This document shows positions 25,583-32,451 of a stretch of DNA of 32,451 bases, in pieces. Source of the stretch: an uncultured Collinsella sp. (GTDB lineage Bacteria; Actinomycetota; Coriobacteriia; Coriobacteriales; Coriobacteriaceae); the NCBI GenBank assembly GCA_900541665.1, contig UQKV01000022.1, forward strand, positions 1-32,451, in the 5' to 3' direction. The notes under the pieces were generated by a model. That model saw only the letters and a program-made list of their open reading frames with translations. It was not told the DNA's origin and searched no databases. Position 1 is the stretch's first letter. Every line of letters starts with the position of its first letter. The translations under genes were made by a program, and so were the position numbers.

Positions 25583-25966
25583 ATGTTTAAATATGGCAAA
25601 AAAGCCGGCTACATGGGCATTGCGTTGCTCGTACTTGCGGTGATTCCGCTGGTGGTCGCAGCGTTTGTAATTCCCAACATTGGTTCCGAGGTGGCAACGA
25701 AGTTTAACGCAGCCGGCGAGGTGACGCGCTGGGGCAAGAGCTACGAGTTGCTGGCACTGCCGGTGCTCAACCTACTGCTGAGCGTGGCGACGTACTTTAC
25801 GGCGGGACGCCAGGCAAAGAACAACGAGGACTCCGCTGTGATGGCACGTCTTGCGTGCGAGCGCTACCTGCGCAACGGCTGCATCACGGGCGTGTTCCTC
25901 AACGTGATCAACGTCTACTTTATGTATTCGGCGATTACTGGAACGGGCTTTGGCTTTGGTTTCTAG
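25583..25966 (+). CDS. Small DUF1648/SdpI-like membrane protein
   Basis: A 127-residue protein with three predicted membrane segments (about 10-32, 58-73 and 100-122). The first helix plus NIGSEVATKFNAAGEVTRWGKSYELL resembles the DUF1648 region of SdpI/YhfL-type proteins, where it precedes an immunity or regulator part that is absent here. Function unknown. Start: AAGGA overlapping the ychF stop region. It ends nine bases from the convergent stop of the next gene, with no clear terminator between them. Confidence 0.75.
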   Translation: MFKYGKKAGYMGIALLVLAVIPLVVAAFVIPNIGSEVATKFNAAGEVTRWGKSYELLALPVLNLLLSVATYFTAGRQAKNNEDSAVMARLACERYLRNGCITGVFLNVINVYFMYSAITGTGFGFGF

Positions 25967-25975
25967 CTTGTCCTT

Positions 25976-26365
25976 TTAGGCAACGAGTCTGCACGCATAT
26001 TCAATGGCTGCTGCGAGGCCGCCGCTCGATCGTGGTTTAAAGACCATATCGGCGGCGGCCTCGTTTTCGTATCCGGCGCCGCGGAGGCAGAGCGCGATAC
26101 CGGCTTCGAGGAGAAGGGGCAGGCCACGCTGGCTGGTTGCAATTACTGCGGCCTGGTCAAGGGCGCAGCCGTACGTCTGGCATTGAGCGGAGAGCTCGCC
26201 TCTCGCCGGATCGGGGAGCAGCGCGGTCGCAACACGGCTTGATAGCAATGCAAATGCTGTGCGCTCATCGGGCGAAAGGCATTCTGCTTCAACGACGACG
26301 AGCTTGGGCGGCGCGCTGTTTGTGCGAAGCGTGGCTCGGTACATGCGGACCGAAGAACCCGACAT
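25976..26365 (-). CDS. Hypothetical protein divergent from an XRE regulator
   Basis: A 129-residue soluble protein I do not recognise. It begins MSGSSVRMYRATLRTNSAPP and has alternating hydrophobic strands and helices (KLVVVEAECLSPDERTAFALLSSRVATALL), with cysteines in AQCQTYGCALD and ALCLRGAGYE. No signal peptide or membrane helix. The ATG at 26365 is chosen for CAGGAG six bases upstream; an earlier TTG lies next to the palindrome. It shares a 26-bp palindrome with the divergent regulator gene, so it is probably controlled by it. It may be a lineage-specific partner gene. Confidence 0.65.
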   Translation of the reverse strand: MSGSSVRMYRATLRTNSAPPKLVVVEAECLSPDERTAFALLSSRVATALLPDPARGELSAQCQTYGCALDQAAVIATSQRGLPLLLEAGIALCLRGAGYENEAAADMVFKPRSSGGLAAAIEYACRLVA

Positions 26366-26387
26366 AGAAAACTCCTGTGTATTCGGC

Positions 26388-26413
26388 AAAACGTAAACTA
26401 TAGTTTACGTTTT
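26388..26413. promoter_or_regulatory. 26-bp perfect palindrome between divergent XRE and unknown gene
   Basis: Two perfect 13-base arms meet at the centre CTATAG (core ACGTAAACTATAGTTTACGT, flanked by AAA and TTT). TATAGT occurs on both strands within it and could be the -10 of both divergent genes. It is a strong candidate operator for the XRE protein. No ribosome site lies between it and the XRE start. Confidence 0.7.
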
Positions 26414-26441
26414 TGTTCGGCTCCATTTCAAACTCGGCTGC

Positions 26442-26660
26442 ATGGACGAACGTGCGAAACAGATTCTGGGCAGGCGGGTCGAAGAGGCGCGCAGGGACCT
26501 TGGTATCTCCAAGGTTGATTTTTGTGTGGCGACAGGAATCAGCCGACCCTATCTCGATCGAATCGAAGATGGGACGGCAAATTTCACGCTCAAGGTTCTA
26601 TTTAAGATCGCGCCCGCACTCGGCATGACGGTGTCAGAGCTTCTCGAGGGTATCGAATAG
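26442..26660 (+). CDS. Small XRE-family regulator
   Basis: A 72-residue single-domain helix-turn-helix protein. The HTH spans about 17-45 (LGISKVDFCVATGISRPYLDRIEDGTANFTLKVLFKI), followed by a last helix LGMTVSELLEGIE. This compact form is typical of autorepressors that bind palindromes as dimers. The start ATG has no recognisable Shine-Dalgarno sequence; the transcript may be nearly leaderless if TATAGT in the palindrome is the -10, leaving about 30 bases. Such weak translation fits tight autoregulation. It faces the unknown 129-residue gene divergently. Confidence 0.85.
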   Translation: MDERAKQILGRRVEEARRDLGISKVDFCVATGISRPYLDRIEDGTANFTLKVLFKIAPALGMTVSELLEGIE

Positions 26661-26682
26661 GGGATACCCGTCGACAACTGAA

Positions 26683-27696
26683 TTACGCCATCGGGATGCG
26701 GTCGTGGTTGACTTGGCTGTAGAACAGGCGCTGAATCTCGGCCGCATCACGTGACTGGCCGAGTGCCCACATGGTTTTGGCCACGAGCGTCTCGGTGGTC
26801 ATGTCATCGCCGCGCAGAATGCCCGGATGATCGGCGTAAGCGCGGCCGACCTCATAAACGCCCAGATCGAGGCCCTCTTCGGGGACCTGCGTGGTCATAA
26901 CGACGGTGCGACCCGAATCGACCCAGCGGAAAATTGCCTCTTGGAACGACTCGCCGGACTCGCCAAACTCGGGAATACCGCCAATGCCAAAGGTCTCAAG
27001 GATTACAGCATCGTAGCCGTCGGCAAGGGCGTCGAGGATGCCCGGGTTCACGCCGGGCGTAAGCTTGAGTACAAATACACGCGGGTCGATACTGTCGTAG
27101 AAACGAACCGGGCTCTCATTCTGGTGGGTGCCGTGGAGCCCATTGCGCACGATGCGGTCGTTGCGGATGTAGGCGATGGGCGGATAGTTGACGCTAATAA
27201 ACGCGTTAAAGCTCATGGTGCGCTGCTTGCGGGCGCGCGTACCGGCAATAGCGACGCCGCCAAACACGATTGAAACATCGTGCGAATGCTCGTCGAGCGC
27301 ATAGAGCAGGCTCTGGTACAGATTGAGCTTGGCGTCGGTAAAGGGATTGCCCATGGGCTTTTGCGAGCCGGTGAGCACGATGGGCTTGGGGCTGTCCTGG
27401 ATCAGATACGAAAGTGCTGCCGCGGTGTAGCTCATGGTGTCGGTGCCGTGAAGGACTACGAAGCCGTCGTGATCGGCATAGCCTTCGACGATGACATCGC
27501 GGATGCGCATCCAGTCGCTCGGGCGCATATTGGTGCTGTCGATGTTCATGGGCTGCACGACGTCGAGCTCGCAGAGGCCCGAGATCTCGGGGACGCTCTG
27601 GGCGAGCTCCTCACCGGTCAGGGCGGGGGAGAGGCCGTTGCCGTCCTCGGTTGATGCGATGGTGCCGCCCGTGGCGATGAGAAGGATGCGCTTCAT
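26683..27696 (-). CDS. ansA: Type I L-asparaginase
   Basis: A 337-residue amidohydrolase that converts asparagine to aspartate and ammonia. Both catalytic triad regions are present: ATGGTIAS near the N-terminus (nucleophile Thr) and VLHGTDTMSYTAAALSY (Thr-Asp), with VLTGSQKPM following. No signal peptide, so it is a cytoplasmic type I enzyme. The ATG at 27696 has TAGGAA upstream; 24 extra codons upstream have no ribosome site. It is divergent from guaA, with 267 bases between starts that show TTGAAC with a CAATAC-like -10 as a possible promoter. It ends close to the convergent XRE gene, with a 7-bp GGGTATC/GATACCC hairpin between them. Confidence 0.94.
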   Translation of the reverse strand: MKRILLIATGGTIASTEDGNGLSPALTGEELAQSVPEISGLCELDVVQPMNIDSTNMRPSDWMRIRDVIVEGYADHDGFVVLHGTDTMSYTAAALSYLIQDSPKPIVLTGSQKPMGNPFTDAKLNLYQSLLYALDEHSHDVSIVFGGVAIAGTRARKQRTMSFNAFISVNYPPIAYIRNDRIVRNGLHGTHQNESPVRFYDSIDPRVFVLKLTPGVNPGILDALADGYDAVILETFGIGGIPEFGESGESFQEAIFRWVDSGRTVVMTTQVPEEGLDLGVYEVGRAYADHPGILRGDDMTTETLVAKTMWALGQSRDAAEIQRLFYSQVNHDRIPMA

Positions 27697-27963
27697 GCTG
27701 ATATTCCTATCGTATTTGCCGCCGCAGAGGCGGAGTCGTTCGGCAGTATTGTGGCACAGGGCGTCCAATGTTCAAACGTATTACATCATCCGTGACGTTT
27801 AGCAACATTTCAATCGCCATCAAAAAAGGGTGCAGGTCGTGCGTTTGCCGTGCGCTGATGGCTGCGAGGGACGAGAAACCCCATATAACGTGTACACTAT
27901 GAAAGATATTTTCGTTCATTCGCGCGGGCGGGCACCGGCTCCCCGCCAACAAGAGGGGGAACC

Positions 27964-29562
27964 ATGGATCAAAAGGCTTCCGCAAAGGTCCTCGTACTCG
28001 ACTTTGGTGCGCAGTACGGTCAGCTCATTGCCCGTCGCGTCCGCGACCTCAACGTGTATTCCGAGATTGTCCCCTGCGACATCTCGGCCGATGAGATTCG
28101 CGAGATGAATGCCTCTGCGCTCATCCTTTCTGGTGGCCCGGCCTCCGTGTATGCCGAGGACGCTCCGTCCATCGATCCTGCTATCTTTGACCTGGGTCTT
28201 CCCGTCCTGGGCTTCTGCTACGGCCATCAGATCACGGCCGTAACGCTCGGCGGCAAGGTCGGCCACTCCGAGGTGGGCGAGTATGGCCGCGCCACCATCA
28301 CACGCACGGCTGGTGCCAAGCTCTTTAACTCCACGCCCATGGAGCAAACCGTGTGGATGAGCCACCGCGACGCCGTTTCCGAGGTGCCCGAGGGCTTTAC
28401 CGTTACCGCCAGCACCGACGTGTGCCCGGTTGCCGCCATGGAGTGCGTCGAGCGCAAGATTTTCACCACGCAGTTCCACCCCGAGGTCAAGCACTCCGAG
28501 TACGGTCAGCAGCTGCTGAGCAACTTCCTGTTTGAGATCTGCGGACTGGAGCCCAACTGGAGCATGGACAATCTGGTCGAGACCATGACGGCCGAGTTCC
28601 GCGAGAAGGTCGGTGACGACCGCGTGATTCTGGCCCTGTCTGGTGGCGTCGACTCCTCTGTCGTGGCCGCGCTGGGCGCCCGCGCCGTGGGCAAGCAGAT
28701 GACCTGCGTGTTCATCAACCACGGCCTGCTGCGCAAGGGCGAGCCCGAGCAGGTGGAGGAGGTCTTCACCAAGCAGTTTGACGTCGACTTTATCCACGTC
28801 CACGCCGAGGACCGTTATGCCGAGCTCCTGGCCGGCGTGACCGAGCCCGAGGAGAAGCGCCGCATCATCGGTACGCAGTTCTGGAAAGAGTTCTTCGCCG
28901 TGGCGCAGCAGCTCGAGACCGATGGCAAGCCGGTCAAGTACCTGGCTCAGGGCACCATCTACCCCGACATCATCGAGTCCGGCGCTCGCAAGACGGGCGG
29001 CAAGACGGCCACCATCAAGAGTCACCACAACCTGATCCCGTTCCCCGAAGGCGTGCACTTCGACCTCATTGAGCCGCTCGATCACTTCTTTAAGGACGAG
29101 GTTCGCGCGCTTGGTCTGGCGCTGGGCCTGCCGGGTCACATCGTGTTCCGCCAGCCTTTCCCGGGCCCGGGTCTGGCCATCCGCATCATCGGTGCGGTCG
29201 ACAAGGAGAAGCTCGAGATCCTCAAGAACGCCGATGCCATCGTGCGCGAGGAGCTCGACGCCTACAACCAGCGTCTGTTTGAGCAGACCGGCGAGCGCAA
29301 CTCCGAGCACAGCTGCTGGCAGTACTTTGCGGTCCTGCCCGACATCAAGTCCGTTGGCGTTATGGGTGACGAGCGCACCTACCAGCGCCCGATCATCCTG
29401 CGCGCCGTCGAGTCCAGCGATGCCATGACCGCCGACTGGGCCAAGCTACCCTACGATGTCCTGGCCCGCATCTCTGGCCGCATCGTTGCCGAGGTTCCCG
29501 GCGCCAACCGCGTGTGCTACGACATCACGTCCAAGCCGCCCGCGACCATCGAGTGGGAGTAA
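27964..29562 (+). CDS. guaA: GMP synthase (glutamine-hydrolysing)
   Basis: A 532-residue cytoplasmic enzyme that aminates XMP to GMP with glutamine and ATP. The N-terminal class I amidotransferase has its nucleophile Cys85 in GFCYGHQ (GxCYGxQ) and a HPEVKHSEYGQ His-Glu pair. The ATP-pyrophosphatase P-loop is LSGGVDSSVVAAL (near residue 225), and the C-terminal dimerisation domain ends in CYDITSKPPATIEWE. Both domains are intact. Start: AAGAGGGGGAACC before ATG, with a GGCGGG/CCCGCC hairpin just upstream. The final codons, GAGTGGGAGTAA, contain the sequence repeated in the array downstream. The guaA 3' end is a known integration target for genomic islands, and integrase genes follow. Confidence 0.97.
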   Translation: MDQKASAKVLVLDFGAQYGQLIARRVRDLNVYSEIVPCDISADEIREMNASALILSGGPASVYAEDAPSIDPAIFDLGLPVLGFCYGHQITAVTLGGKVGHSEVGEYGRATITRTAGAKLFNSTPMEQTVWMSHRDAVSEVPEGFTVTASTDVCPVAAMECVERKIFTTQFHPEVKHSEYGQQLLSNFLFEICGLEPNWSMDNLVETMTAEFREKVGDDRVILALSGGVDSSVVAALGARAVGKQMTCVFINHGLLRKGEPEQVEEVFTKQFDVDFIHVHAEDRYAELLAGVTEPEEKRRIIGTQFWKEFFAVAQQLETDGKPVKYLAQGTIYPDIIESGARKTGGKTATIKSHHNLIPFPEGVHFDLIEPLDHFFKDEVRALGLALGLPGHIVFRQPFPGPGLAIRIIGAVDKEKLEILKNADAIVREELDAYNQRLFEQTGERNSEHSCWQYFAVLPDIKSVGVMGDERTYQRPIILRAVESSDAMTADWAKLPYDVLARISGRIVAEVPGANRVCYDITSKPPATIEWE

Positions 29563-29655
29563 GCCGACAGGGCTTTGGCTTGCTCTTTTGAGTGCTGCAC
29601 TGTGCCGTTGAGTTTCGTTTCGTATGCGACTCACGGCAAAGCCGCCAGCAACAGC

Positions 29656-30094
29656 GGTGAGTAAATACGATAATCTAGCCTCCGTTCCCATGTTGGGACG
29701 GAGGCTTTTTCTTTGCCGTTTTACTCCCTTTTACCTGCGATTTCGCCATTTACTCCCCCCGTGTTTCAAGACAACAAGGCACGGGGCGGTATTCGGAAGA
29801 ATGGGAGTAAGGATTTATTCCAAGTGAGTAGGCGCTCGGTTTTTGTCCCCGAGGACGAAACGGGGCCGTTTCGGGGCCCGTGAAACTCAAATCGAACTCA
29901 ATGGACATTTTTGCGGTCTCCGCACGGCGTTTCCCCAGGTGGTTAATGGGGAGTAAAGAATCTCGCCGTCTCAATGAAAACAGGAGTAATCAGGGGAAAT
30001 GCCGCGGTGTGCTGTAGTGTGCCGCCGTGTAAGCCACCGCGTCATTTACTCCCCAGGTGCGCCGAAAATGCCTTTGCATTCAATGGGGAGTAAA
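29656..30094. repeat. Array of about eight GGGGAGTAAA decamers (att or arm-type sites)
   Basis: Copies in plus orientation: 29656 (GGTGAGTAAA), 29803 (GGGAGTAA), 29948 (GGGGAGTAAA), 29982 (AGGAGTAA), 30085 (GGGGAGTAAA). In minus orientation: 29720 (TTTACTCCC), 29749 and 30045 (TTTACTCCCC). The guaA end reads GTGGGAGTAAG, and the copy at 29803 reads ATGGGAGTAAG. Spacings are irregular. Sites 30045 and 30085 face each other as an inverted pair. Integrase core or arm binding is the favoured reading. Confidence 0.7.
29678..29714 (+). terminator. Terminator downstream of guaA
   Basis: GCCTCCGTTCCC (29678-29689) pairs with GGGACGGAGGC (29695-29705), then TTTTTCTTT. It lies 115 bases past the guaA stop. 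Confidence 0.93.
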
Positions 30095-30181
30095 AACTCA
30101 GCATGCGCAGGAACGCGCAACGCTCACCGCCTAGCTTGGCGTCCTGATTCGGTTGCGCTGGTTGCAAAATGCAGAGAGCCG

Positions 30182-30595
30182 CTACAGCGAGGCTTTCCAG
30201 TCCTCGTACTCGGCGGCGTCGATTTCGCCGTTCTCGAGCTGCGCGCGCTTCTCGGCCCACAGCTCGATCGCCATCGCGGCTTTGGGCGCGTGCGGCGCCT
30301 TGGGGTTCAGGGAGAGGCCCGATCCGTCGGCTGCGGGCACGATGCCGAAGGAGTCCTCGAGCCGCACGAGAAGCGACATGAGGTCGCCCGCGGTCTCGAC
30401 GCCGTAATACTTGAGGGCGTTGACGGAAACGCCGAGCGCGGCGGAGATGGACTCGAGCAGCTCGGGCTTGACGGCGCGGATGCCGCTCTCGTAATGGCGC
30501 ACGGCCCCCTCGGTCAGGCCGACGGCCTCGGCCAGCTGAGCCTGCGTCATGCCGCGCGACTTGCGGTAACGCCTTATGTTCTCGCCTACGGACAT
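30182..30595 (-). CDS. XRE-family repressor of the element
   Basis: A 137-residue helix-turn-helix protein. The XRE domain spans about 1-60 (IRRYRKSRGMTQAQLAEAVGLTEGAVRHYESGIRAVKPELLESISAALGV), followed by an acidic, helical C-terminal part that ends in EIDAAEYEDWKASL. This C-terminal layout is common in regulators of small integrative elements of Actinobacteria. It is divergent from xis-int, with three GTAC-N6-GTAC sites between. The TTGCGT/TAAGAT promoter on its side has a site in the spacer, so autoregulation is likely. Start: AGGAGGAGGGCGC before ATG. The 20 codons upstream are rejected because the promoter overlaps them. Confidence 0.88.
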   Translation of the reverse strand: MSVGENIRRYRKSRGMTQAQLAEAVGLTEGAVRHYESGIRAVKPELLESISAALGVSVNALKYYGVETAGDLMSLLVRLEDSFGIVPAADGSGLSLNPKAPHAPKAAMAIELWAEKRAQLENGEIDAAEYEDWKASL

Positions 30596-30626
30596 GCGCC
30601 CTCCTCCTGGAAATACGTACCAGCAC

Positions 30627-30655
30627 ATCTTATCAGCGTACGCAAATGTACGCAA
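30627..30655 (-). promoter_or_regulatory. Promoter of the XRE repressor gene
   Basis: On the minus strand TTGCGT (30655-30650) and TAAGAT (30632-30627) are separated by 17 bases, with operator O1 (30638-30651) inside the spacer. Confidence 0.6.
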
Positions 30656-30716
30656 TTCTATTGACAGTACAGATATGTACGTTTACTCTGAATCTGTAAA
30701 CCGTACGTATCTGTAC
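30638..30716. promoter_or_regulatory. Three GTAC-N6-GTAC operators (O1-O3)
   Basis: GTAC-GCAAAT-GTAC at 30638-30651, GTAC-AGATAT-GTAC at 30667-30680 and GTAC-GTATCT-GTAC at 30703-30716. Half-site spacing is identical in all three. O1 covers the repressor promoter, O2 covers the xis-int promoter and O3 lies just downstream of it, as in lambdoid switches. Confidence 0.75.
30661..30689 (+). promoter_or_regulatory. Promoter of xis-int
   Basis: Consensus -35 TTGACA (30661-30666) and TACTCT (30684-30689) at 17-base spacing, with operator O2 in the spacer. Transcription would start shortly before O3. Confidence 0.65.
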
Positions 30717-30735
30717 GCTATTGATGGGAGGAGCC

Positions 30736-30939
30736 ATGGACGAGAAGGTGGCGAAGACGCCGAGGCCGCACATGCTGGACGCCGACGAGGTCGCGGAGCT
30801 GTTGAGGATCAAGAAAGGCAGCGCCTACGAGGTGATCAGGAGGATAAACGCCGAGCAGGAGGCGCGAGGGCGCGTGGTGATTCGCGGGCGCGTCCGAAGC
30901 GACGTCTTCGACGCCCTGTACTTCCCGGAGGTGGACTGA
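30736..30939 (+). CDS. xis: Excisionase-like HTH protein
   Basis: A 67-residue protein with a MerR/excisionase-type winged HTH. LDADEVAELLRIKKGSAYEVIRRINAEQEARGRVVIRGRVRSDVFDALY matches small Xis proteins, where a helix after SAYEVIRR fits the DNA groove and RVVIRGRV is the wing. Its likely role is directing the integrase to excision. Start: GGGAGGA four bases before ATG 30736; an ATG four codons earlier lies in the ribosome site itself. The stop is followed after one base by the integrase ATG, so translation is coupled. Transcribed from the TTGACA promoter at 30661. Confidence 0.85.
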   Translation: MDEKVAKTPRPHMLDADEVAELLRIKKGSAYEVIRRINAEQEARGRVVIRGRVRSDVFDALYFPEVD

Positions 30940-30940
30940 C

Positions 30941-32011
30941 ATGCCCGTGTACAAGGATGGCAACAACGGCACGTTCTACGTGCAGTGCTACTACCGCGAC
31001 GCCCGCGGCTCGAAGCGCCACAAGACGAAGCGCGGCTTCTCCTCCGAGGTGGAGGCCGCAGTGTGGGAGAGCCAGTTCAAGAGCCTGAACGGCGGGGCCA
31101 TGGACATGACGTTCTCCGAGTTCGTCGAGGTGTACGCCTCCGAGGTGAAGCCGCGCATACGCGAGCACACGTGGATCACCAAGGAGTACATCATCAACGA
31201 CAAGCTCGTGCCGTTCTTCGGGGACATGCGCATGTGCGACGTGAGGCCGATCGACGTCATCAGGTGGCAAAACGAGCTCACCGAGCACCGGGACGCCGAC
31301 GGGAAGCCCTGGGCACCGACGTACCTGCGCACAGTGAACAACCAGCTCAACGCCATCTTCAACCACGCCGAGCGCTACTACGGCCTCAGCGACAACCCGG
31401 TGCGCAGGGTCGACAAGATAGGCTCGAAGAAGGGCGGCGAGATGCAGTTCTGGACCAAGGACGAGTACCTGAGGTTCAGCGAGGCCGTCATGGACAAGCC
31501 TCTCTCATTCCACGCCTTCGAGCTGCTTTACTGGACGGGCATACGCTGCGGCGAGCTCCTGGCGCTCACGCCGTCCGACTTCATGCTGGAGAGCTCGCGG
31601 CTGCGCATCAACAAGTCGTACCAGAGCCTCAACGGCGTTGACACCGTGACCGACCCCAAGACGCCCAAGTCCGTGCGCACGATCGTCATGCCCGCCTTCC
31701 TGCGCGACGAGATGGCGGACTTCATCGAGATGCGCGACGACGTCGCCCCCGACGAGCGCCTGTTCGCCGTGACCAAGCACTTCCTGGCCCACGAGATGGA
31801 GCGCGGGTGCAAGGCGTCGGGCGTGAAGCGCATCCGCATACACGACATACGCCACAGCCATGTGAGCCTGCTGATAGAGATGGGCTTCTCCGCGCTGGCC
31901 ATCGCCGAGCGCATGGGCCACGAGGCGGTGGACATCACCTACCGCTACGCGCACCTGTTCCCCACGAAGCAGGACGAGATGGCCGCCGCGCTCGACGGGG
32001 CGAGGGGGTAA
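30941..32011 (+). CDS. int: Tyrosine recombinase (integrase)
   Basis: A 356-residue site-specific recombinase. An N-terminal arm-binding domain (about 1-50, GTFYVQCYYRDARGSKRHKTKRGF) precedes a SAM-like core-binding domain (about 60-160) and the catalytic domain. The active residues are all present: Arg202 in GIRCGELLAL, Lys near 240 in PKTPKSVRTIV, His301 and Arg304 in IHDIRHSHVSLL, His327 in MGHEAVD and Tyr336 in YRYAHLF. The arm-binding domain is relevant because repeated decamers lie between guaA and the element genes. Start one base after the xis stop, with GGAGG just upstream. Codon use (AGG, ATA) differs from housekeeping neighbours, which fits transfer. Confidence 0.95.
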   Translation: MPVYKDGNNGTFYVQCYYRDARGSKRHKTKRGFSSEVEAAVWESQFKSLNGGAMDMTFSEFVEVYASEVKPRIREHTWITKEYIINDKLVPFFGDMRMCDVRPIDVIRWQNELTEHRDADGKPWAPTYLRTVNNQLNAIFNHAERYYGLSDNPVRRVDKIGSKKGGEMQFWTKDEYLRFSEAVMDKPLSFHAFELLYWTGIRCGELLALTPSDFMLESSRLRINKSYQSLNGVDTVTDPKTPKSVRTIVMPAFLRDEMADFIEMRDDVAPDERLFAVTKHFLAHEMERGCKASGVKRIRIHDIRHSHVSLLIEMGFSALAIAERMGHEAVDITYRYAHLFPTKQDEMAAALDGARG

Positions 32012-32016
32012 GAAGG

Positions 32017-32259
32017 ATGCCGTGCGAGAACAGCGCCCGCAAGCGCAGCAAGACGATGGCGTTCCGCTGCACGCCCGAGGAGCGCAAGCTCATATGCGAG
32101 ATGGCAGCCTGGAGCGGCATGAACAGGCAGGACTACATCATCGCCAAGCTCACCGATACCCAGGTCGAGGTGAGGCCCTCCGTGAGCGTGCAGAAGGCAC
32201 TGAGGGACTCGATGGCGGAATTGGCCAAGGAGGTGCGGCTGGCGGCCTCCTACGGCTAG
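32017..32259 (+). CDS. MobC-like relaxosome accessory protein, possibly truncated
   Basis: An 80-residue product. The ribbon-helix-helix-like region KTMAFRCTPEERKLICEMAAWSGMNRQDYIIAKLTD resembles MobC or mobilisation accessory proteins of integrative elements, which help the relaxase bind oriT. The start ATG 32017 lies five bases after the integrase stop, with GTAAGAAGG as a close ribosome site. The frame ends at a TAG (32257-32259), and the following codons in the same frame stay open to 32442. The upstream stretch in the same frame overlaps int and is not coding. Confidence 0.7.
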   Translation: MPCENSARKRSKTMAFRCTPEERKLICEMAAWSGMNRQDYIIAKLTDTQVEVRPSVSVQKALRDSMAELAKEVRLAASYG

Positions 32260-32442
32260 CTGAGCGAGTCCCTGCAACAGAGAATTGAGCACGTGATGAG
32301 GTTCTTCCTAGCGCTCGGCGAGCCTGTTGACGCGCCGACGGAAGAGACATCGCCACGAACTACGTTTTTGGAAGAGCCGGTTCCATCCGTCATCGATGCG
32401 GGTTCCGACACCGCAAGCATCTTCGAGATGGGACGCAGGTAG
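32260..32442 (+). pseudogene. In-frame continuation of the MobC-like gene after an amber codon
   Basis: After TAG 32257-32259 the same frame runs 60 codons to a second TAG (32440-32442). It starts LSESLQQRIEHVMRFFLALG, a plausible amphipathic helix continuing the protein, and ends in a polar tail. A single G-to-T change (GAG to TAG) would explain the break, giving an original protein of about 141 residues. Nonsense decay, sequencing error or suppression cannot be told apart here. The last nine bases of the window hold nothing recognisable. Confidence 0.55.
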
Positions 32443-32451
32443 GGCCTAGCG

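Larger units (their letters stand above)
29563..30181. other. Gene-free left end of the integrative element
   Basis: Between guaA and the XRE gene there are 619 bases without a credible gene. It holds the terminator at 29678, the GGGGAGTAAA array (29656-30094), a GC-rich hairpin around GAAACGG/CCGTTTC (about 29857-29872) and a CGCGGTG/CACCGCG pair (30004-30041). The sequence is likely attL plus integrase-binding arms. Confidence 0.55.

Noticed and set aside
27916..29310. 464-codon minus-strand frame opposite guaA
   Set aside because: Antisense shadow of guaA caused by codon bias.
29656..30094. CRISPR array
   Set aside because: The repeat unit is only about ten bases, irregularly spaced and in both orientations, which does not fit CRISPR.

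Overview
The window looks like a chromosome segment of a high-GC, Gram-positive gut anaerobe of the Coriobacteriia, most likely Collinsella or a close relative. This is inferred from the gene set (type III glutamine synthetase, MurT and GatD in one chain, several fermentative dehydrogenases, a PTS with a GH4 phospho-glycosidase), codon use and strong AGGAGG-type ribosome sites. No database was searched.

Positions 1-5725 (minus strand) hold one-carbon metabolism. metF, a stand-alone methionine synthase activation protein and a short metH form a tightly spaced operon, followed by a PFL/UPF0210 gene. A 424-base gap with a structured leader precedes glnN (plus). Downstream lie a 39-bp inverted-repeat element, a partly duplicated tRNA-Glu(UUC) locus, and a minus-strand operon of two related helical-repeat genes ending in a fused MurT-GatD peptidoglycan amidation enzyme.

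Positions 13.9-18.9 kb (plus) carry an iron alcohol dehydrogenase, two glycerol-dehydrogenase paralogues and a four-cluster ferredoxin-like protein, with two different long palindromic REP-like elements between genes. Positions 19.0-24.4 kb form a sugar module: GntR/UTRA regulator, zinc MDR dehydrogenase, alpha-glucoside PTS EIICB and GH4 6-phospho-alpha-glucosidase. The divergent control region has TCTAGA-centred operator-like palindromes. A disaccharide alcohol such as maltitol would explain all three enzymes, but that is inference. Next come ychF, a small DUF1648-like membrane protein, an XRE regulator facing an unknown gene across a 26-bp perfect palindrome, asparaginase and guaA.

From the end of guaA rightwards the DNA appears to be the left end of an integrative element. 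About eight copies of a GGGGAGTAAA-like decamer, matching the last bases of guaA, lie between guaA and a phage-type switch. The switch is an XRE repressor, divergent xis-int and three GTAC-N6-GTAC sites in and beside the two promoters. After int comes a MobC-like gene whose frame is cut by an amber codon and then stays open for 60 more codons. The element continues past the window. The att-like array, the switch and the interrupted mobC are the most interesting parts.
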